A DNA stretch of 64,000 bases. Origin: Puteibacter caeruleilacunae (GTDB lineage: Bacteria > Bacteroidota > Bacteroidia > Bacteroidales > Prolixibacteraceae). The translations under genes and the position numbers were made by a program. Under the pieces are notes generated by a model, which worked only from the letters and a program-made list of their open reading frames with translations, ran no database searches and had not been told where the DNA came from. The stretch covers positions 310,001 to 374,000 of the forward strand of contig SJCO01000004.1 of the NCBI GenBank assembly GCA_005217565.1, read 5' to 3'. Below, piece after piece: positions 54,101-62,834 of this stretch; within the stretch, counting starts at the first letter, position 1, and every line of letters starts with the position of its first letter.

Positions 54101-55181
54101 CACTTGAGGTCATACCAGCATCATTATACCTCATCCATATATTTCGAAAAACATTGTTCCTTTTGCGATAGATATTCACTCCACCATAAGAGGTTCCGAT
54201 CCACACAGACTGATCTCGATCAACCAATAACTTGGTAGTCGACAGATAAGATAATCCCGACGGATTACTTGAATCTGGCTTTATTAATTTGATATTCCCA
54301 AGTGCATCAATAATATAAATTCCTCCATAGGTCGCTATCCAGATATTGTCAGACTTATCTTGAACAAAATCACGTAGAGGGATTGATCCCAACAGATCTT
54401 TATAGACTTCATTCAACGAAAAGCTATTATCCTTTCGCTCCAGTTGATACAATCCTCCACCTTTATTTCCAATCCAAACGATCCCATCCTTATCTTTATA
54501 AATAAACGATAATAGAATTCGCCCTTTATCTTTTATGTTTGCTGTCGTTATTCTAGACAGTGATTTTTCGGCATAATTAAATACAAAAAGGCCTGTAGAG
54601 GTAGAAAGTAAAAACTCAGAATCGTTAATCTCCTTTATCTTATAGATACTTGCATTATCGAGTTTTTTTGTCCCAAATGATGAAAAAAGTAAACGCTCAA
54701 ACCTGTCATACTCTTGCAGGTAAAAATAAAGTCCACGACGAGTAGCAAGCCATACTGTACCATTTTGATCTTCTAATATCTCGTTACAGCCAAATTCCGA
54801 AATATTATCAAATCGTTTAAAGCCATCGATTTCTGGAACATACAAACATAAACCTTTAGTTGTACCTACCCACATCTGACCTATTCGATCCTGGTAAATA
54901 TCATTAATCTTTGCAGAAGGTAAAGAAGTATCATCATTGGGAGAATGAAAATACTTACTAATCTCAGCTCCATTATAACGGTTCAACCCGTCCTCTGTAC
55001 CAATCCAAACAACCCCTTCCTGATCCTGATATACTTTGCGGATTGTATTGTGCGATAATCCATTCTCTACAGAAAGATGGATCATGTTATAATTCACAAC
55101 TTCAATCTCGGCAATCGCTTCATTATAACATCCAATCACTAAAACAAACAATAATCCAAACAACACCTTCATTAACTCCAT
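51177..55181 (-). CDS. Hybrid two-component system regulator (HTCS) of the PUL
   Basis: About 1334 residues combine sensor kinase and transcription factor in one chain. A signal peptide is followed by two Reg_prop beta-propellers (about 35-690, starting NGLSHNTIRKVYQDQEGVVWIGTEDG), a Y_Y_Y domain (about 715-785), one membrane helix (AYTGYIVVVIGLILL, near 795-810), HisKA with NISHDFRTPLSL, and HATPase with NLLGNAIKFSEKG and GSGIGLALTKELIELHNG. The receiver domain has LLVDDSVDLR and the phospho-Asp in IISDVMMPVMDG. An AraC helix-turn-helix ends the protein (VGFSTPSYFASSFKKEFG). It senses an oligosaccharide of the target glycan and activates susC. Start ATG 55181 (MELMKVLFG) is preferred over 55223, since it opens the signal peptide directly; ATG 55172 is also possible. 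Confidence 0.94.
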   Translation of the reverse strand: MELMKVLFGLLFVLVIGCYNEAIAEIEVVNYNMIHLSVENGLSHNTIRKVYQDQEGVVWIGTEDGLNRYNGAEISKYFHSPNDDTSLPSAKINDIYQDRIGQMWVGTTKGLCLYVPEIDGFKRFDNISEFGCNEILEDQNGTVWLATRRGLYFYLQEYDRFERLLFSSFGTKKLDNASIYKIKEINDSEFLLSTSTGLFVFNYAEKSLSRITTANIKDKGRILLSFIYKDKDGIVWIGNKGGGLYQLERKDNSFSLNEVYKDLLGSIPLRDFVQDKSDNIWIATYGGIYIIDALGNIKLIKPDSSNPSGLSYLSTTKLLVDRDQSVWIGTSYGGVNIYRKRNNVFRNIWMRYNDAGMTSSAIWGITKVDDDKLWIGTQGSGIAVYDERGGTISRFKQTPLKNANIHGFCNDGAGGVFIGTHRKGIYHYEFRTKRLQKLNVGPDNLDVATMHRDTQGNIWVGAFNAKPIVLHKLGGRYVEKEMPWKTYDIKRLTSIGEDQEGRIYCSGAKKLLVYDPSSGRFSAYVGGIDLEEVQQLSSSRILCYYEDSHRNMWIGTMGSGLIRLTEKRDSFQIYTVHDGLVNNTIYGILEKEDRLWISTNAGLMTFDKDFKQHKTYDIADGLPTNQFTVDATYQQDGNLYFGSIKGVTFFNPEELADDTTNFKIGIDDIKVLNKSVRYELQKGQYLKMQNGWQELNLSHRESAISFKFLSYFYGAPGKLEYRYRLNGFDKQWKRTKTGIASYSNLLPGEYRFEVKVANPDGYWSNKVATVSFKINPPWWKTWWAYTGYIVVVIGLILLSRNIMHERIRAKEKLRLAEMEKAQEKALAQLKLNIFTNISHDFRTPLSLISGPIDELYEGEQDHKKKKLLEITRRNAARLLNLINTILDFRKAEHGALVLNSEEVNVREFIDAQLVAFSEVAERKGIHVKTKFDPSVTMWNFDWLKMSSVIYNLLGNAIKFSEKGDQICVYVCDGVEELCIDVEDSGRGIPKEQIEHVFDQFYQVHPTDESKLKGSGIGLALTKELIELHNGTITVKSDDAGGTTFKIRLPRLTGDTVIPTIHDIPDYSYEVEPVQETQSTVENSLPVLLLVDDSVDLRAFLADALSAQYNVLTAEDGQQGLDILTKERVDLIISDVMMPVMDGFEFCSRVKNDINTSHIPFVLLTAKDSDEDGIKGMEIGADVYLAKPFKMRFLRAQLANLDKLRGQLHNQFKQVETIEAAELKLNDVDRQFIEQVIDVIHANLDNPEVSTEFLATELGLSRSTLYRKITSIAGKGSKEFIRYIRLQKAAELLKNSNITISEVAYQVGFSTPSYFASSFKKEFGILPKEYQENNA

Positions 55182-55492
55182 ATTGTTTAATCTTTTAATG
55201 CTATACTTTATCACATACAACACAACGCGTCAAATAGTTACTTGTTGATTTAAATTTCATACAAGCCAACACTGCAACCGATTGCACAAATGTATTCAAT
55301 AACTTCATCCAACCCAAATATCTCATCTATCAATTACATCACTTCCAAAAAGATACAACATACTTACTCAAGATGACAATTCACTAAACAATTCTATACA
55401 TACACTAAAACGATTTCGATTATTAGCATAATTTTCAGAACTTTCATTGTATTATATAACAAGCTGTTTTGTAAAACCTTAAAATTTTTAAA
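55182..55492. other. Divergent spacer between HTCS and the stefin-like gene
   Basis: About 310 bases holding the upstream regions of both genes. AT-rich; no clear TTG/TAnnTTTG promoter pair is seen on either strand, and no repeat. Confidence 0.5.
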
Positions 55493-55771
55493 ATGGAAAC
55501 TACAGATGTAATATGTGGTGGATACACGACATTTAGTACCGCGATTTCAAATGAAGCTACAAAAGCATGGAATGAAGCATTTCAAGGTTTCGTAGGAGTA
55601 AATTACACCCCTGTTGCTGTAGCAACTCAGGTAGTTAATGGGACTAACTACCGTTTTTTCTGTAATGCCAAAGAAGTTTATCCTAACTCGGCTAATGAAG
55701 CTGCAATGGTTGAAATCTACAAACCATTGAACGACAAAGCAAGAATTTGCCAGATTAAGAGATGCTGGTAA
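55493..55771 (+). CDS. Stefin/cystatin-like small protein (putative cysteine-peptidase inhibitor)
   Basis: A 92-residue protein without a signal peptide. It resembles cytosolic cystatins (stefins, family I25): an N-terminal CGG (8-10), a helix (EATKAWNEAFQGF), then VAVATQVVNGTNYRFFCNA with the QxVxG loop QVVNG at 46-50, and a beta-strand-rich end (AMVEIYKPLNDKARICQIKRC). In eukaryotic stefins the N-terminal Gly and the QVVAG loop plug the active site of papain-like peptidases. Four Cys residues are present (8, 57, 86, 91). It could inhibit an own or foreign cysteine peptidase, but the C10 peptidase in this window is exported, so a direct link is not obvious. It is monocistronic and shares a terminator with thrC. 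Confidence 0.75.
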   Translation: METTDVICGGYTTFSTAISNEATKAWNEAFQGFVGVNYTPVAVATQVVNGTNYRFFCNAKEVYPNSANEAAMVEIYKPLNDKARICQIKRCW

Positions 55772-55821
55772 CAGCTGACAACAAGCCATTGGCTATTATT
55801 TGCTATTCCCGATGGTAAAAA

Positions 55822-55856
55822 AAAGAGGCTGAATATTCGATTTATTCAGCCTCTTT
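55822..55856. terminator. Bidirectional terminator between the stefin-like gene and thrC
   Basis: A 14-bp perfect stem AAAGAGGCTGAATA (55822-55835) / TATTCAGCCTCTTT (55843-55856) with a 7-base loop. On the minus strand a run of eight T follows (serving thrC); on the plus strand only a short T run follows. Confidence 0.9.
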
Positions 55857-55857
55857 G

Positions 55858-57183
55858 TCATCTAAACGAATAGATAAATAACCCTTGCAGATATGCCTTA
55901 AAACTCTCGAAAGACTTATCTAAAGCAATATTTTTACGCTCACCTTCCATAAACTTAGCCAGTTTTTCAGGTAGAGGAACATTTCCTTTTCCAACAATAG
56001 CCTCAACTGTTTCAGTAAATTTAGCAGGATGAGCAGTCTCTAAGAACACTCCGATTTCGTTAGAAGCCAAACTCTTATTCAATGCTTCATAACCACAAGC
56101 ACCATGAGGATCTAGCAGATAATTTGAATCTTCAAAAACTCTCTTAACGATAGTTCTGATCTCCTCATCAGAATAGCGATCACCAGCCATCATTGATGAG
56201 ATAGCTTCATGTGATTCATCATAAAGATCAAAGATACGTGCAAAGTTACTTGGATCGCCTACGTCCATAGCATTAGCAATAGTCTCAACTGACGCTCTTG
56301 GATGATATTCTCCAGTATTCAAGTAATTAAATACAATATCATTCTCATTATTAGCTGCAATAAATCGCTTAATTGGCAAGCCCATTTCTTTCGCGAATAA
56401 TCCTGCGGTAATATTTCCAAAGTTTCCACTTGGAACTGCTACAACAAGCTCTTTACCGTCTAATTTTCCTGCTTCTTTTAAGCGTGCATATGCATTGAAA
56501 TAGTAAAAAGCCTGAGGAAGGAAACGAGCAACATTAATTGAGTTAGCTGAAGTCAACACCAACTGCTCATTCAATTCCTTATCAAGGAAAGCAGTCTTCA
56601 CCAAACGCTGACAATCGTCGAATACTCCATCAACCTCAAGTGCAGTAATATTCTGCCCCAAAGTGGTAAACTGTTTTTCCTGAATTTCACTAACCTTTCC
56701 TTTTGGATAAAGCACATGAACATGAATACCTTCAACACCCAAAAATCCATTAGCAACAGCACTACCTGTATCACCAGAAGTAGCAACCAATACGTTAACC
56801 TGATCTTCTGTTTTTCCTAAGAAATATTGTAGCAAACGAGCCATAAAACGAGCACCAACATCTTTAAAAGCCAATGTTGGACCGTGGAATAATTCAAGCG
56901 ACCAGATATTATCGTTCACAGGAACTACCGGACAGTCGAACTTTAACGTATCATACACAATCGACTTCAATGCTTCTGCTTCAATATCTTCTCCAAAGAA
57001 TTTATCTGCCACATCATAAGCAATCTCTTGAAAGCTTAACTGATCTATTTTTTCAAAATATGAAGCATCAAATTTATTGATTTTTTCAGGCATGTATAAG
57101 CCATTATCAGGAGCCAATCCTTGTACAACGGCCTCTTTTAAGTCTACTACTTGTGATTTATTATTAGTACTGTAATATTTCAT
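55858..57183 (-). CDS. thrC: Threonine synthase
   Basis: A 441-residue PLP enzyme that converts O-phosphohomoserine to threonine. The PLP lysine is Lys107 in HGPTLAFKDVGARF. ATSGDTGSAVANGF supplies the phosphate-binding loop, and SGNFGNITAG and LDPHGACGYEAL are further family blocks. It is the last gene of the thrA/putative homoserine kinase/thrC run, followed by a bidirectional terminator. The length is normal for the bacterial type without an N-terminal regulatory extension. Confidence 0.95.
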   Translation of the reverse strand: MKYYSTNNKSQVVDLKEAVVQGLAPDNGLYMPEKINKFDASYFEKIDQLSFQEIAYDVADKFFGEDIEAEALKSIVYDTLKFDCPVVPVNDNIWSLELFHGPTLAFKDVGARFMARLLQYFLGKTEDQVNVLVATSGDTGSAVANGFLGVEGIHVHVLYPKGKVSEIQEKQFTTLGQNITALEVDGVFDDCQRLVKTAFLDKELNEQLVLTSANSINVARFLPQAFYYFNAYARLKEAGKLDGKELVVAVPSGNFGNITAGLFAKEMGLPIKRFIAANNENDIVFNYLNTGEYHPRASVETIANAMDVGDPSNFARIFDLYDESHEAISSMMAGDRYSDEEIRTIVKRVFEDSNYLLDPHGACGYEALNKSLASNEIGVFLETAHPAKFTETVEAIVGKGNVPLPEKLAKFMEGERKNIALDKSFESFKAYLQGLFIYSFR

Positions 57184-57277
57184 TTCATTAATTTTTTCTG
57201 ATTATTAGATCCTTAGACTAAATGCAACATGATTAAGACTGCTACAATGATTTCATTCTATCATGCGTCTTCATCAT

Positions 57278-58483
57278 TTAGCTAAGCAAAGCCTTCATAA
57301 ATTCGGCTCCTTTTAACTCACCATAACTACCCTTTGCAACGCTATCCTCATTGTAGCAATTAACAACATCAGGACGCTCATCCGGCTTACGAATAATAAA
57401 AGGTACAGGTTTTCTTGTATGTGTTCTAATCGCACATGGTGTTGGATGATCAGGTAACAATGCAACAGTTACATCCAGATCAGACTCGGCTAAAGCATCA
57501 AGAACTGGTCCGACAACACGACTATCAAGGTTTTCAATAGTCTTTACTTTTAGATCAACATCCCCCTCATGACCTGCTTCATCAGAAGCTTCAATATGAA
57601 GATAAACGTAATCATGATCTTTAAGTGCATTCAATGCTGCTTCTGTTTTGCCTTCATAGTTGGTATCATACAAACCTGTAGCACCTTCAACTTTTAACAC
57701 ATCCATTCCGGCATAAACACCAATACCCTGGATCAAATCTACCGCTGAAATTACAGCTGATTTATCAATTCCATAAGCATCTTTCAATGTAGGCATTTTA
57801 GGTTTATGACCTGGGGACCATGGCCAAATAGCATTTGCAGGATCTTTACCTTCCGATATACGCTTTAAATTAATTGGGTGCACTTCCAGCAGTTCCATTG
57901 ATCGTAAGATCATATCATTCAACATATCTGCTGCACGCACCGCATAATCATTCAGTGGCTTTATCAGAATATCCTCAAAGGGAGTTCCTGGCACATCATG
58001 CGGAGGAGTACAATCTAACGACTTACTGATTCTGTGCATAACTAACAGATGGCGGTACGACACTCCTGTATAGAAGCTTGTCATTTCATTTCCCATCTCT
58101 TCCTGAAGATACTTGATCAATTCATCAGCCTCCTCAGTACTAATATGTCCTGCTGAATGATTCTTCAATATTCCATTCTCAATGCACACTAAATTGCAAC
58201 GAAAGGCAACATCACCCTCCTGCAACTCAACACCTATACTAGCTGCTTCCAATACACCACGGCCTTCATAAACATTGGCCACATCGTATCCCATAACAGC
58301 CATATTGGCAATCTCGCTCCCAGGGTGCATACCCTCCGGAACAGTCTCTAATAAACCAGCATTTCCTTCACTTGCCAGTCGATCTATATTTGGAGTTTGG
58401 GCTACCATAAGGGGAGTCTTTCCCCCTAGCTGATCGTTTGGCTCATCAGCCATACCATCACCCAATATGATAAGATATTTCAT
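57278..58483 (-). CDS. Phosphoglycerate-mutase-like protein, proposed homoserine kinase
   Basis: A 401-residue member of the alkaline-phosphatase superfamily, cofactor-independent phosphoglycerate mutase (ApgM) type. The metal-binding start ILGDGMADEPN, then GGKTPLMVAQTPNIDRLA, HNHSAGH-like GILKNHSAGHIS, HIEASDEAGHEGDV and LLPDHPTPC are visible. The members lying between thrA and thrC are grouped as proposed homoserine kinases, which phosphorylate homoserine and replace ThrB. The gene sits exactly there (91 bases after thrA, 94 before thrC), and no GHMP-type thrB is present. The role is supported by context and family, not by direct evidence here. Confidence 0.85.
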   Translation of the reverse strand: MKYLIILGDGMADEPNDQLGGKTPLMVAQTPNIDRLASEGNAGLLETVPEGMHPGSEIANMAVMGYDVANVYEGRGVLEAASIGVELQEGDVAFRCNLVCIENGILKNHSAGHISTEEADELIKYLQEEMGNEMTSFYTGVSYRHLLVMHRISKSLDCTPPHDVPGTPFEDILIKPLNDYAVRAADMLNDMILRSMELLEVHPINLKRISEGKDPANAIWPWSPGHKPKMPTLKDAYGIDKSAVISAVDLIQGIGVYAGMDVLKVEGATGLYDTNYEGKTEAALNALKDHDYVYLHIEASDEAGHEGDVDLKVKTIENLDSRVVGPVLDALAESDLDVTVALLPDHPTPCAIRTHTRKPVPFIIRKPDERPDVVNCYNEDSVAKGSYGELKGAEFMKALLS

Positions 58484-58574
58484 TTATTTTCGAAGATTTT
58501 TAGAATCCTGGATTTGAATAATTACTGATGATTAGAACAATCAACTCACCTCTAATCATCAGTATGGTTAAAAT

Positions 58575-61004
58575 TTACACATTCGATACACGAATAAGGT
58601 CAGCAAATACACCCGCTGCCGTCACACTAGCGCCAGCACCATATCCTTTAATCTGCATAGGATACTGATCGTAACGCTCAGTAGTGAAAAGGATAATATT
58701 ATTACTTCCCTCCAAGTCGTAGAATGGATGAGCAGCACCAACCTCTTTCAAGCCTACTTCTGCTTTACCATCTTCGAATGTTGCCACAAAACGCCACTTT
58801 TTACCGTCCTTAGATAAAGCAGCACGCTTCTGTTCAAATTCAATATCCAAATCATGCACATTAGCCCAGAAACTATCAAGTGATCCTTCAAACAACTCAT
58901 CAGGGATGAATGAATTGATCACCACATCTTTCTTCTCTAATGGATAGCCCGATTCACGAGCAAGAATAATTAGCTTACGAACCACATCAGTTCCGCTTAA
59001 ATCGATACGTGGATCAGGTTCGGAATATCCCATTTCTTTAGCCTGACGGATAGTCTGACTCAATGGAACGTCCTCAGCAATGGTATTAAAGATATAATTC
59101 AATGTACCAGACAATACAGCCTCAATCTTCTTAATACGATCACCTGAATGAACCATATCATTCAATGTATTAATAATAGGCAATCCAGCACCTACATTAG
59201 TCTCAAATAAGAACTTAACACCCTTACGTGCAGCAACCTTCTTCAACTGAGCGTAATACTCATAATCAGATGATGCAGCCACTTTATTAGCAGCAACAAT
59301 CGACACGTTCGATTTCAATATATCCAGATAATAAGGAGCAACCGCCTCATTTGCAGTACAATCAACAAATACCGAATTGTACACGTTCATTCCTTTCATC
59401 TGATCAACAAATTCATCCAGACTAGAAGTCATCTTAGACTTATCTAACATCTTCATTACTTCATCCAGACTAATACCATCGCGGTTAAAATGCATTTTTC
59501 GCGAATTGGCAACACCTACTAATTTTAGTTTCAGGCGTTTCTCTTTCATTAATTTCTCCTGCTGACTCTTAATTTGGTTAATCAGATTACCTCCAACGGT
59601 ACCGATTCCCATAAGGAAAATATTCAGTTCAGCATAAGGAGACAGGAAGAACGATTCATGAACCACGTTCAATGTCTTCCTCAAATTCTTTTCTGCTACT
59701 ACCCACGAAATGTTCAGCTCTGAAGCCCCCTGAGCAATAGCCACTACATTAATTCCACTTTTACCAAGTGTGTTAAATAATTTTCCGGCAATACCGGTAG
59801 TATGTTTCATATTCTCACCAACAATGGCGACAATACTCAGTTGATTTTCAACAGTAATTTTATTGATCTGTCCTGATCTGATCTCAATGTTAAACTCTTC
59901 ACGGATCATCTCTTCAGCCAATTCAGCCTTATCAGATTTAATCGCAAAACTGATTGAATTCTCCGAAGAAGCCTGAGAAATAAGAATAACATTAATATCC
60001 TCTTTAGCCAGCGCTCCAAATAATCTCATCGAAATACCAGTAACACCAACCATACCGATACCCTGGACAGTAACCAACGAGATATCTGAGATAGACGAAA
60101 TACCCTTAATAGGCTTGTCTACACCATTCGACTGACCTGTAGTAATAAGAGTACCTTCTCCTTCAGGATTAAAAGTATTCTTAATCCAAATAGGGATGTC
60201 CTTCTGATAAACAGGAATAATAGTTGGCGGATAAATCACTTTAGCTCCAAAGTGCGACAACTCCATAGCCTCCGAATAAGTAAGCTGTTTAATCGGATAA
60301 GCCTTTTCAATAACTCTTGGATCAGCAGTCATAAAACCATCAACATCAGTCCAGATTTCTAATGCGCTGGCATTAACAGCTGCTGCATATATCGATGCAG
60401 TATAGTCTGAACCACCACGTCCAAGAGTAGTAATCTCACCACTCACTGATTGAGCAACAAATCCTGGTGCAATAGCCACACCACTAAATCCATCAAAACG
60501 TTTACGAATATTCTGATTGGTTACAACAAAATCAACGCGAGCTTTACCAAAGTTTTCATCAGTAACGATTAACTCACGACTATCAACCAGCTCGGCCTCT
60601 TTGATAAAGTTGCTAATGATAAACGAAGACATACGTTCTCCGTAGCTCTGAATTTTATCCATAGTACGAGGAGTCAAGTCCTGTAGCATTGCTACACCTT
60701 GAATAATAGTCTTCACCTCTTCCAACATACCATGTATAGAAGACCTCACTTCATCTTTTGCTGCACCTTCGAAAAGTTCATCAATAATAGAAAAATGAAT
60801 TTGCTCAATCTCTTCAACTTCCGTCGTAAAGTCTGTCGTTTGTGTTGCTGCCGTTGTTGCTGCACGGATTAATCTATCCGTAACTCCTGAATGAGCCGAT
60901 ACAACCACGATTAAACTATCGTTCTCTTTTCGAACGATTTGCTCCACTTCACGCAAGGCCTTGGCTGTTCCAACCGAAGTACCTCCAAACTTTAAGACTT
61001 TCAT
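58575..61004 (-). CDS. thrA: Bifunctional aspartate kinase / homoserine dehydrogenase I
   Basis: An 809-residue fusion that catalyses the first and third steps of the aspartate-to-threonine branch. The aspartate kinase covers about 1-290 (VLKFGGTSVGTAKALREVE, then TLGRGGSDYTASIYAAAV). Two ACT domains lie at about 310-450 and would bind threonine for feedback inhibition. Homoserine dehydrogenase covers about 462-809, with the NAD(P) motif FLMGIGTVGGNLINQI, ANKVAASSDYEYY and FETNVGAGLPIINTL. It heads the thr run. Length and domain order are as in E. coli ThrA. Confidence 0.95.
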   Translation of the reverse strand: MKVLKFGGTSVGTAKALREVEQIVRKENDSLIVVVSAHSGVTDRLIRAATTAATQTTDFTTEVEEIEQIHFSIIDELFEGAAKDEVRSSIHGMLEEVKTIIQGVAMLQDLTPRTMDKIQSYGERMSSFIISNFIKEAELVDSRELIVTDENFGKARVDFVVTNQNIRKRFDGFSGVAIAPGFVAQSVSGEITTLGRGGSDYTASIYAAAVNASALEIWTDVDGFMTADPRVIEKAYPIKQLTYSEAMELSHFGAKVIYPPTIIPVYQKDIPIWIKNTFNPEGEGTLITTGQSNGVDKPIKGISSISDISLVTVQGIGMVGVTGISMRLFGALAKEDINVILISQASSENSISFAIKSDKAELAEEMIREEFNIEIRSGQINKITVENQLSIVAIVGENMKHTTGIAGKLFNTLGKSGINVVAIAQGASELNISWVVAEKNLRKTLNVVHESFFLSPYAELNIFLMGIGTVGGNLINQIKSQQEKLMKEKRLKLKLVGVANSRKMHFNRDGISLDEVMKMLDKSKMTSSLDEFVDQMKGMNVYNSVFVDCTANEAVAPYYLDILKSNVSIVAANKVAASSDYEYYAQLKKVAARKGVKFLFETNVGAGLPIINTLNDMVHSGDRIKKIEAVLSGTLNYIFNTIAEDVPLSQTIRQAKEMGYSEPDPRIDLSGTDVVRKLIILARESGYPLEKKDVVINSFIPDELFEGSLDSFWANVHDLDIEFEQKRAALSKDGKKWRFVATFEDGKAEVGLKEVGAAHPFYDLEGSNNIILFTTERYDQYPMQIKGYGAGASVTAAGVFADLIRVSNV

Positions 61005-61074
61005 ATTATCTTCTTTTTTAATATTGTCGGCGCTACAAACCGCCTGACGTTTTAACTTAGTTCACTATATATAG

Positions 61075-61108
61075 TAAACCGGACAGAACGTATATTCTGC
61101 CCGGTTTA
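61075..61108 (-). terminator. Stem-loop after recA, possible terminator
   Basis: TAAACCGG-CAGAA (61075-61088) pairs with TTCTG-CCGGTTTA (61095-61108) with one internal mismatch. On the minus strand it lies 28 bases past the recA stop, but only a weak T-rich tail follows. It also lies in the thrA leader, so an attenuator role is conceivable. Confidence 0.5.
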
Positions 61109-61135
61109 TCAATTGGCTGAATATTTTAATAAATA

Positions 61136-62170
61136 TTATTCAACGGTCGTTACAGGTTTCCCCGTAATGGCTTCCAGTATTTTTGCTTCAAGCTCATCTG
61201 CCAACTCAGGATTGTCTTTAATCAGTGTTTTCACCGACTCTCTACCTTGTCCTAATTTCGATTCGCCATAGCTAAACCATGATCCACTCTTCTTAATAAT
61301 ACCGTATTCAACACCAAGGTCGATGATTTCACCCACTTTAGAGATTCCTTCACCATACATGATATCAAATTCAGCTTTACGGAAAGGAGGTGCAACTTTA
61401 TTTTTCACCACCTTAACACGAGTATGGTTACCCAATACTTCTTCTCCGTCCTTAATCTGAGCGGCACGACGGATATCGATACGAACTGAAGCATAAAACT
61501 TCAATGCGTTACCACCAGTCGTTGTTTCAGGATTACCAAACATCACACCAATCTTCTCTCTCAACTGGTTGATGAAAATACAGCAAGTTTTTGTTTTGTT
61601 AATGTTCGCAGTAAGCTTACGCAATGCTTGCGACATCAAACGTGCTTGTAATCCCATTTTTGAATCACCCATATCTCCTTCGATCTCAGCTTTTGGAGTC
61701 AATGCAGCAACCGAATCAATTACTACAATATCCAATGCTCCTGAACGAATCAAGTTATCAGCAATTTCCAAAGCCTGCTCACCATTATCTGGCTGAGAGA
61801 CCAATAGATCATCAATATTTACGCCTAATTTCTTAGCGTAAAATGGATCGAAAGCATGCTCAGCATCAACAATAGCTGCTAAACCACCTGCTTTCTGAGC
61901 CTCTGCAATTGCGTGGATTGCAAGAGTTGTTTTACCTGATGATTCAGGTCCGTAAATTTCAACAATTCGTCCCTTAGGGAAACCTCCTGCACCTAAAGCA
62001 ATATCCAAACCTATAGATCCAGTAGAAATAACCGGAATATCCTCGTCGGCCTGATCACCCATACGCATGATCGACCCTTTTCCATAAGCTTTTTCAATCT
62101 TATCCATGGTCAACTGAAGCGCCTTCAGTTTCTCCTGGTTAACTTTAGCTTGTTGTTCTTTGTTTGCCAT
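61136..62170 (-). CDS. recA: RecA recombinase
   Basis: A 344-residue DNA-dependent ATPase for homologous recombination and SOS induction. Walker A is GPESSGKT at 74-81, and the Walker B region is [15 protein letters not shown]. The L1 and L2 DNA-binding regions ([15 protein letters not shown] and [20 protein letters not shown]) are complete. It ends in an acidic C-terminus, as usual. It lies 28 bases downstream of the peroxiredoxin gene in the same direction, so the two are probably cotranscribed. No SOS box was recognised. Confidence 0.97.
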   Translation of the reverse strand: MANKEQQAKVNQEKLKALQLTMDKIEKAYGKGSIMRMGDQADEDIPVISTGSIGLDIALGAGGFPKGRIVEIYGPESSGKTTLAIHAIAEAQKAGGLAAIVDAEHAFDPFYAKKLGVNIDDLLVSQPDNGEQALEIADNLIRSGALDIVVIDSVAALTPKAEIEGDMGDSKMGLQARLMSQALRKLTANINKTKTCCIFINQLREKIGVMFGNPETTTGGNALKFYASVRIDIRRAAQIKDGEEVLGNHTRVKVVKNKVAPPFRKAEFDIMYGEGISKVGEIIDLGVEYGIIKKSGSWFSYGESKLGQGRESVKTLIKDNPELADELEAKILEAITGKPVTTVE

Positions 62171-62198
62171 AAACCTTTCTATCTAATTTGTGAAATAA

Positions 62199-62666
62199 TT
62201 ATTCGAATTCAAGGGCATCCTTGATCTGATTGGTATGGTCTTTCGTTTTTACCTTAGCAAAAACTTGTTCGATCACTCCCTCTTCCGAGATTACATAGGT
62301 TGTTCTCAACACTCCCATGTATACTCTTCCGTACAATTTCTTTTCGCCCCAGGCACCGTATGCCTCAAGCACTTCCTTCTCAGGATCAGAAATCAACGTG
62401 AATCGTAAACCATGCTTCTCAATAAACCTCTGATGCGACTTCTCACTATCAGGACTAACACCAATCACTTCATATCCCTTACCTAACCAATAATCGTAGT
62501 TATCATTCAGATTACACGATTCGGCTGTACAGCCTGGTGTATTATCTTTAGGGTAAAAGTACAAAATTACTTTCTTACCCTTAAAGTTTGATAAGGATAT
62601 TATTTCACCATTTTGATTTTTTGCAGAAAATTCAGGAGCTTTGTCTCCCACATTTAATAAACCCAT
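62199..62666 (-). CDS. bcp: Thioredoxin-dependent peroxiredoxin, Bcp/PrxQ type
   Basis: A 155-residue cytoplasmic peroxidase that reduces H2O2 and organic hydroperoxides. The peroxidatic Cys46 in YFYPKDNTPGCTAESC and the resolving Cys51 four residues on (Cys-x4-Cys) are the PrxQ signature. It precedes recA in the same direction, linking oxidative-damage defence with repair, although this may be only shared transcription. Confidence 0.93.
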   Translation of the reverse strand: MGLLNVGDKAPEFSAKNQNGEIISLSNFKGKKVILYFYPKDNTPGCTAESCNLNDNYDYWLGKGYEVIGVSPDSEKSHQRFIEKHGLRFTLISDPEKEVLEAYGAWGEKKLYGRVYMGVLRTTYVISEEGVIEQVFAKVKTKDHTNQIKDALEFE

Positions 62667-62834
62667 AATTACTGAATTGTAATAAGATTCGACATTAAAA
62701 CTATTTATTCGAAATGTTATTTCGTTGGTGTTTTAAGAAATGATCCATTTCTTTACATTTTCTTAAAAAATACCAAGAAGTAATTTTTCGTATTTTTATT
62801 CTAAATTACAAGATTTAACAAAAAAAATTGAACC

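Noticed and set aside
35927-55223. Alginate utilisation locus
   Set aside because: PL6 alone would fit, but no PL7 or PL17 or alginate-monomer genes are present, while GH88 and a sulfatase point to a sulfated uronic-acid glycan.
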